Below, one piece after another: positions 59,687 through 64,000 of a stretch of 64,000 nt of DNA. The stretch's first letter is position 1. Every line of letters starts with the position of its first letter. The DNA lies in assembly GCF_030409225.1 (NCBI RefSeq), contig NZ_JAUFPK010000007.1:175169-239168 (forward strand), written 5' to 3'. The stretch comes from Aquisalimonas lutea. Its GTDB lineage: Bacteria; Pseudomonadota; Gammaproteobacteria; Nitrococcales; Aquisalimonadaceae. Under the pieces are notes generated by a model. The model saw nothing but the letters and a program-made list of their open reading frames with translations. It made no database searches and was not told the DNA's origin. Position numbers and translations under genes: made by a program.

Positions 59687-61839
59687 CCGACACCAACGTT
59701 TCCGCACGGGTGGTCGAGTCCGTGTGCCCGTACTGCGGCGTGGGCTGCGCCCTGAGCTGGGTGGTGGACACCGGGCGCAACCGCATCGTCGAGGCCCGCG
59801 GCCGGGACGGCGCGGCGAACGCCGGGCGGCTGTGCGTCAAGGGCCGCTACGGGTTCGACTACACCACCCATGCCCACCGCCTGACGCGCCCGCTGATCCG
59901 GCGCGAGGACGCCTATCCCAAGGGCGCGCTGTCCTGGGACGATCGCGGGCCGCGGCGCCCCGGCGGCCCGGTGGACCCGGAGACCGTTCTGCCGCATTTC
60001 CGCGAGGCCACCTGGGAGGAGGCGCTGGAGCGCGTCGCCGGCAGCCTCGCCGGCATCCGGGACCGGGACGGCGGCGATGCCCTGGCCGGTTTCGGCTCCG
60101 CCAAGGGCTCCAACGAGGAGGCCTACCTGTTCCAGAAGCTGGTGCGCGCCGGCTTCGGGACCAACAACGTCGATCACTGTACCCGGCTCTGCCACGCGTC
60201 GTCGGTGGCGGCCCTGCTGGAGGGCATCGGCTCCGGCGGCGTGACCAATATCGTGCGCGACATCGCCCGGGCGGACGTGGCGCTGATCACCGGCTGCAAT
60301 CCCACGGAGAACCACCCGGTGGCGGCGACGTTCATGAAGCAGGCCGCCGCCGGGGGCACCGAGCTGCTGGTGGTGAACACCCGGCGACCGGCCATCGCCG
60401 ACCACGCGGCGATGTACGTGGAGATCCGCCCCGGGACCGACGTGGCCTTCTACAACGCCATGATGCACGTCATCATCCGCGAGGGCCTGGTCGACGAGGC
60501 GTTCATCGCCGAGCGCACGGAGGGCTACGAGGCGCTGCGCGACAACGTGGCGGCGTACCCGCCCGAGGCGGTGGCGGAGCTCTGCGGGGTGTCCGCCGAG
60601 CGCATCACGGAGGCGGCCCGGCTGTTCGGCCGGGCCCGCGCCGCCATGCTGTTCTGGGGCATGGGTATCTCCCAGCACACCCACGGGACGGACAATGCCC
60701 GCTGCCTCATCGCCCTGGCCATGATCACCGGCAACACGGGTCGCGCGGGTACCGGCCTGCATCCGCTGCGCGGGCAGAACAACGTCCAGGGCGCCTCGGA
60801 CGCCGGGCTCATCCCCATGATGTACCCGGACTACCAGAAGGTCGCCGACCCCGAGGCCCGGGCCCGCTTCGAGGCGTTCTGGGGGCGCCCCCTGTCGCCG
60901 TCGCCCGGGCGCACGGTGACGGAGATCACCGACGGCGCGCTGGAGGGCGCCATCCGCGGCATGTACATCCTGGGCGAGAACCCCTTCGTCTCCGATCCGG
61001 ACGTGGAGAAGGTGCGCAAGGCCCTGGCCCGGCTCGACTTCCTGGTGGTGCAGGACATCTTCCTCACCGAGACCGCCGAGTTCGCGGATGTCATCCTGCC
61101 GGGCAGCGCCTTCGCCGAGAAGACCGGCACCTTCACCAACACCGACCGCCGCGTGCAGGTCGGCCGCCAGGCCCTCCAGCCGCCGGGGGAGGCCCGCCAG
61201 GACTGGCACATCATCCGCGACATCGCCGAGCGCATGGGGCTGCCCATGGACTACCCGGACGTCGCCGCGGTGTTCGACGAGTTCGCCGGCTGCACCAACA
61301 GCTACGCGAGCCTGAGCCATGCGGTGCTCGGCTCCCGCGGGCGCTGGTATCCCTGTCCGGATCCGGAGCATTCCGAGGGCGAGCCCATCGTCTTCCAGGA
61401 GACCTTCCCGCGCGGGCGCGCGCTGCTGGTGCCGGCGCAGCCGTCGCCGCCGGTGGAGCCCACGGATCCGGAGTACCCCCTGGTGCTCAACACCGGCCGG
61501 GTCCTGGAGCACTGGCACACCGGTACCATGACGCGCCGCTCCCGGGCGCTGCACGCGATCAGCCCCGAGGGGTTCGTGGAGATGCACCCGGACGACGCCG
61601 CGGCCTACGGCATCGGCGACCGCGACTGGGCGGCGGTGACCTCCCGCCGCGGCACCATCCGCGTTCGCGCCCGCGTCGACGACCGGGTGGCGCGCGGCAG
61701 CGTGTTCATTCCCATGCACTTCCGCGAGGCCTGCGCCAACGTGCTCACCCACCCGGCGGTGGACCCCTACGGCAAGATCCCGGCGTTCAAGTACTGCGCC
61801 GTACGCGTCGAGCGGGTCGCCGTCGAGGCGAGCGCGTAG
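59683..61839 (+). CDS. Formate dehydrogenase catalytic subunit (Mo/W-bis-PGD)
   Basis: 718 residues. It oxidises formate to carbon dioxide. The 4Fe-4S cluster site is CPYCGVGC (C15, C18, C22) with C51 and K53 in LCVKG. The metal ligand is Cys170 followed by His171 in HCTRLCHASSV, where E. coli FdhF has selenocysteine-histidine. Then the molybdopterin domains (TGCNPTENHPV, NTRRPAIADHA) and the C-terminal dinucleotide-binding domain (NTGRVLEHWHTGTMTRRSRA). No Tat signal, so it is cytoplasmic. No fdhD is seen in the window. Confidence 0.95.
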   Translation: MTDTNVSARVVESVCPYCGVGCALSWVVDTGRNRIVEARGRDGAANAGRLCVKGRYGFDYTTHAHRLTRPLIRREDAYPKGALSWDDRGPRRPGGPVDPETVLPHFREATWEEALERVAGSLAGIRDRDGGDALAGFGSAKGSNEEAYLFQKLVRAGFGTNNVDHCTRLCHASSVAALLEGIGSGGVTNIVRDIARADVALITGCNPTENHPVAATFMKQAAAGGTELLVVNTRRPAIADHAAMYVEIRPGTDVAFYNAMMHVIIREGLVDEAFIAERTEGYEALRDNVAAYPPEAVAELCGVSAERITEAARLFGRARAAMLFWGMGISQHTHGTDNARCLIALAMITGNTGRAGTGLHPLRGQNNVQGASDAGLIPMMYPDYQKVADPEARARFEAFWGRPLSPSPGRTVTEITDGALEGAIRGMYILGENPFVSDPDVEKVRKALARLDFLVVQDIFLTETAEFADVILPGSAFAEKTGTFTNTDRRVQVGRQALQPPGEARQDWHIIRDIAERMGLPMDYPDVAAVFDEFAGCTNSYASLSHAVLGSRGRWYPCPDPEHSEGEPIVFQETFPRGRALLVPAQPSPPVEPTDPEYPLVLNTGRVLEHWHTGTMTRRSRALHAISPEGFVEMHPDDAAAYGIGDRDWAAVTSRRGTIRVRARVDDRVARGSVFIPMHFREACANVLTHPAVDPYGKIPAFKYCAVRVERVAVEASA

Positions 61840-61875
61840 GAGGGATGGCGGCGCGCGCCGAGCAGGCCACAGGAT

Positions 61876-61934
61876 ATGGGAGGGGCTTCAGCCCCGACCG
61901 GACGTGGTATCGCGACCCCCGCCCGAGGGCGGGG
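61876..61934. repeat. REP-like element and hairpin between convergent fdh and ectC
   Basis: GGGAGGGGCTTCAGCCCCGA contains a GGGGC-TTCA-GCCCC hairpin resembling the repetitive extragenic elements of gammaproteobacteria. It is followed by CCCCGCCC-GA-GGGCGGGG (61917-61934). Together they may act as a bidirectional terminator. Confidence 0.55.
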
Positions 61935-61947
61935 CGTCGCTTGTGGT

Positions 61948-62337
61948 TCAGTCCTCGACCAGGTTATACGAACCGTCCGCGTCGTGGGTTTCACGGCCGG
62001 TTACGGGAGGATTGAAGGCGCAGACCAGGCGCATGTCCGCGGTGCCGCCGCGCAGGATGTGCGCGTCGTGCTGGTCCAGCGCGTAGAGGACGCCGTCGTG
62101 GATCTGATGCACCTCGCCGGTGGCCTTGTTCTCGATGCTGCCGTTGCCGGCGACGCAGTACACCGCCTCCAGATGGTTCTTGTACCACAGGTGCAGCTCG
62201 GCGCCCGCCGGGATGATGGTCTCGTGAAAAGAGAATCCCATCCCGTCCTTTTTCAGCAGCATCCGATAGCTGGTCCAGCCCTCGCCCTGGACTTCCCGTT
62301 CGGTGCCCTTGATGTCTTCGATGTTGACGATCTTCAT
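61948..62337 (-). CDS. ectC: L-ectoine synthase
   Basis: 129 residues, cupin fold, the usual EctC length. It cyclises N-gamma-acetyl-diaminobutyrate to ectoine. Landmarks: [60 protein letters not shown] and [14 protein letters not shown], including the metal-binding Glu, Tyr and His residues. It is last in the ectABC order, 97 bases beyond ectB. Strong indicator of osmoadaptation. Confidence 0.98.
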   Translation of the reverse strand: MKIVNIEDIKGTEREVQGEGWTSYRMLLKKDGMGFSFHETIIPAGAELHLWYKNHLEAVYCVAGNGSIENKATGEVHQIHDGVLYALDQHDAHILRGGTADMRLVCAFNPPVTGRETHDADGSYNLVED

Positions 62338-62434
62338 TGGTCTCAGTCTCCTGGAATGGGAGTGAACGAGCGCATCCCCATGGTGCCCGACGGCGGCGCG
62401 GTTTGCACCACCGTCGGCTCGTGTCGCGGCGGTG

Positions 62435-63736
62435 CTACTCGCCGGCGGCCCGGTCGCGGCTGATCCCCAGCTCGTCCATGGCTTCCACCAGGCTCTTCTC
62501 GATGATGGCCAGGCCCTTCTCCAGGTCCGCGTCCTCCGTGGTGCACGGCGGCAGGAGCTTCAGGACCTGGTCGTCGGTGCCGGCGGTCTCGATGATGAGC
62601 CCGTGCCGGAAGCCGATCTCGGAGATCTTCTCCGCGAGCTCGACGTGGCCGAACTCGATGGCCTGCATCATGCCGCGGCCGCGCCGGCTGCCCTGGGCCT
62701 GGGGATAGCGCTGGGCGAGGCCTTCCAGGAACTCGGCCATGCGCTTGCCCCTGCGGGCGATCTCCTGCTCGAAGGCGTCATCGGACCAGAACAGCTCCAG
62801 GGTGCGCCGGGCGGTGACGAACGACGGATTCTGCCCGCGGAACGTGCCGTTGTGCTCACCGGGCGCCCAGATGTCGTACTCCGGCTTGATCAGGGTGACG
62901 GCCAGCGGCAGGCCGTAGCCGCTCAGGGATTTCGACAGCGTCACCATGTCCGGGCTGATGCCGGCCGCCTCGAAGCTGAAGAAGGAGCCGCAGCGGCCGA
63001 GCCCGGTCTGGATGTCATCGACGATGAGCAGCATGTCGTACTTGCGGCAGAGCTTCTCCAGCCCCCGCAGCCACTCCAGGTCGGCGACGTTGACGCCGCC
63101 CTCGGCCTGGACGGTCTCGGTGATCACCGCCGCCGGCCGGTCGATGCCCGAGGCGGAGTCGGCCAGCATGCGGTCGATGTAGTCCAGGGTGTTGGTTCCG
63201 GGCCCCATGTAGTGGTCGAAGGGCATGTGCGAGGCATTGTCCAGGGTGAGACCCGCGCCCTGGCGCTTGAAGCCGTTGCCGGTGACCGACAGCGAGCCCA
63301 GGGTCATGCCGTGGAAGGCATTGGTGAACGCCATGACGGTGTCCCGCCCCTTGACCTTGCGCGCCAGCTTGAGCGCCGTCTCGACGGCGTTGGTTCCCGT
63401 CGGCCCCGGGAACTGGACCTTGTAGCGCATGTTCCGGGGCTCGAGGATGAGGCGGTTGAACGCCTCCAGGAACTCCGCCCGGGCGACGCTGGCCATGTCC
63501 AGGCTGTGGGTGATGTTGTCCTCGCTCAGGTACTCGATCAGCGCCTTCTTGAGCTCCGGGTGGTTGTGCCCGTAGTTCATGACGCTGGCCCCGGCGAAGA
63601 AGTCCAGGTAGGCCCGGCCCTCGGTGTCGTACATGTACGAGCCGCTCGCCTTGGCGAACGTGGTGGGGAAGCCGCGCACGTAGCTGCGGACTTCCGATTC
63701 GTGCTGGCTGATAACGTCCATATAGTCCATGGTCAT
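62435..63736 (-). CDS. ectB: L-2,4-diaminobutyrate aminotransferase
   Basis: 433 residues, class III PLP aminotransferase making 2,4-diaminobutyrate from aspartate semialdehyde and glutamate. Landmarks: [73 protein letters not shown] and the PLP lysine in [13 protein letters not shown]. Ten bases separate it from ectA upstream. Confidence 0.98.
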   Translation of the reverse strand: MTMDYMDVISQHESEVRSYVRGFPTTFAKASGSYMYDTEGRAYLDFFAGASVMNYGHNHPELKKALIEYLSEDNITHSLDMASVARAEFLEAFNRLILEPRNMRYKVQFPGPTGTNAVETALKLARKVKGRDTVMAFTNAFHGMTLGSLSVTGNGFKRQGAGLTLDNASHMPFDHYMGPGTNTLDYIDRMLADSASGIDRPAAVITETVQAEGGVNVADLEWLRGLEKLCRKYDMLLIVDDIQTGLGRCGSFFSFEAAGISPDMVTLSKSLSGYGLPLAVTLIKPEYDIWAPGEHNGTFRGQNPSFVTARRTLELFWSDDAFEQEIARRGKRMAEFLEGLAQRYPQAQGSRRGRGMMQAIEFGHVELAEKISEIGFRHGLIIETAGTDDQVLKLLPPCTTEDADLEKGLAIIEKSLVEAMDELGISRDRAAGE

Positions 63737-63746
63737 GAGTCTTTCC

Positions 63747-64000
63747 TCACGGCTTGAGTTGACTGGGTGCGGAAGACGCGTAGGGGCCGATGAAGTACCA
63801 GTCCTCGGCCTCGTGATCGCCTTCCGGCGGAAACTGGTCGGCGCGGAATCCCTCGCCGGCGCGGATGTCCGTGCCGAGCTCGCGCGCGACCGCGGTGAAC
63901 AGGGCCCGGGACGCCTCGTTGGACGGCGAGATGGTCGTCTCCAGCATGCTGGCCCCCTGCGCCCCGGGACTTTGCAGGAAGGCCGTCAGGAGCCGCTTGC
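63747..64000 (-). CDS. ectA: L-2,4-diaminobutyrate acetyltransferase, C-terminal part (runs off window)
   Basis: The frame is open to the window edge, so the N-terminal GNAT half lies outside. The visible ~83 residues (LLTAFLQSPGAQGASMLETT, ISPSNEASRALFTAVARELG) match the C-terminal portion of EctA, including the PSNEASRALF acetyl-CoA-binding end. An internal ATG at 63947 is not the start. First gene of ectABC. Confidence 0.93.
   Translation of the reverse strand, partial: KRLLTAFLQSPGAQGASMLETTISPSNEASRALFTAVARELGTDIRAGEGFRADQFPPEGDHEAEDWYFIGPYASSAPSQLKP

Overview
The window looks like the chromosome of a high-GC, halophilic gammaproteobacterium, most likely in or near the Ectothiorhodospiraceae/Halorhodospira group. 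The evidence is the gammaproteobacterial order thrS-infC-rpmI-rplT-pheST-ihfA, a complete SUF iron-sulfur operon, a NAD-linked molybdenum formate dehydrogenase, and ectoine synthesis genes (ectABC) at the right edge. The assignment is inference; no 16S rRNA gene is present.

Layout. 1-4442: end of an AraC-type regulator, a FliA-promoted chemoreceptor, and a membrane diguanylate cyclase. 4439-11909: translation operon with an ATC-started infC, a phenylalanine-rich leader peptide merged with a terminator ahead of pheST, then ihfA and a MerR-like gene. 11952-12028: tRNA-Pro(GGG). 12029-27055: a 15-kb island bounded by a 45-bp direct duplication of the tRNA 3' half. It carries a four-gene type I restriction-modification operon (hsdM, hsdS, a PD-(D/E)xK/DUF4268 gene, hsdR), an AT-rich gene with a HEPN RNase motif, a decayed HipA-like kinase/DUF3037 pair, a broken CoiA-like gene, an excisionase-like gene and an XRE regulator. 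No integrase was found, so it is probably a stranded defence island.

27390-33600: a divergent LysR/short-chain dehydrogenase pair, a formate/nitrite channel, a PP2C phosphatase-kinase fusion, cyanase and a PII-like protein. 33862-40085: DUF3047 protein; an operon of a TVP38 membrane protein, flavin disulfide reductase, MASE1 histidine kinase and FixJ-like regulator; two small envelope proteins. 40150-46022: SUF regulator and sufBCDSU. 46010-48298: a soluble chemoreceptor with two signalling tips, also with a FliA-type promoter. 48584-53864: dsbB, PBP1b, a TPR lipoprotein and a DinG-family helicase. 54039-57234: HDOD protein, PilZ protein and acyl-CoA synthetase. 57396-61839: formate dehydrogenase with a HoxFU-like diaphorase. 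61948-64000: ectC, ectB and partial ectA on the minus strand.

Themes: motility and c-di-GMP signalling (two receptors, GGDEF, PilZ, HDOD), C1/nitrogen oxidation (formate, cyanate), iron-sulfur supply for those enzymes, osmoprotection, and phage defence confined to the island. The best candidates for something not well described are the HEPN gene beside the R-M operon, the HipA-like/DUF3037 pair, the double-tip chemoreceptor, and the channel/PP2C-kinase/cyanase group.
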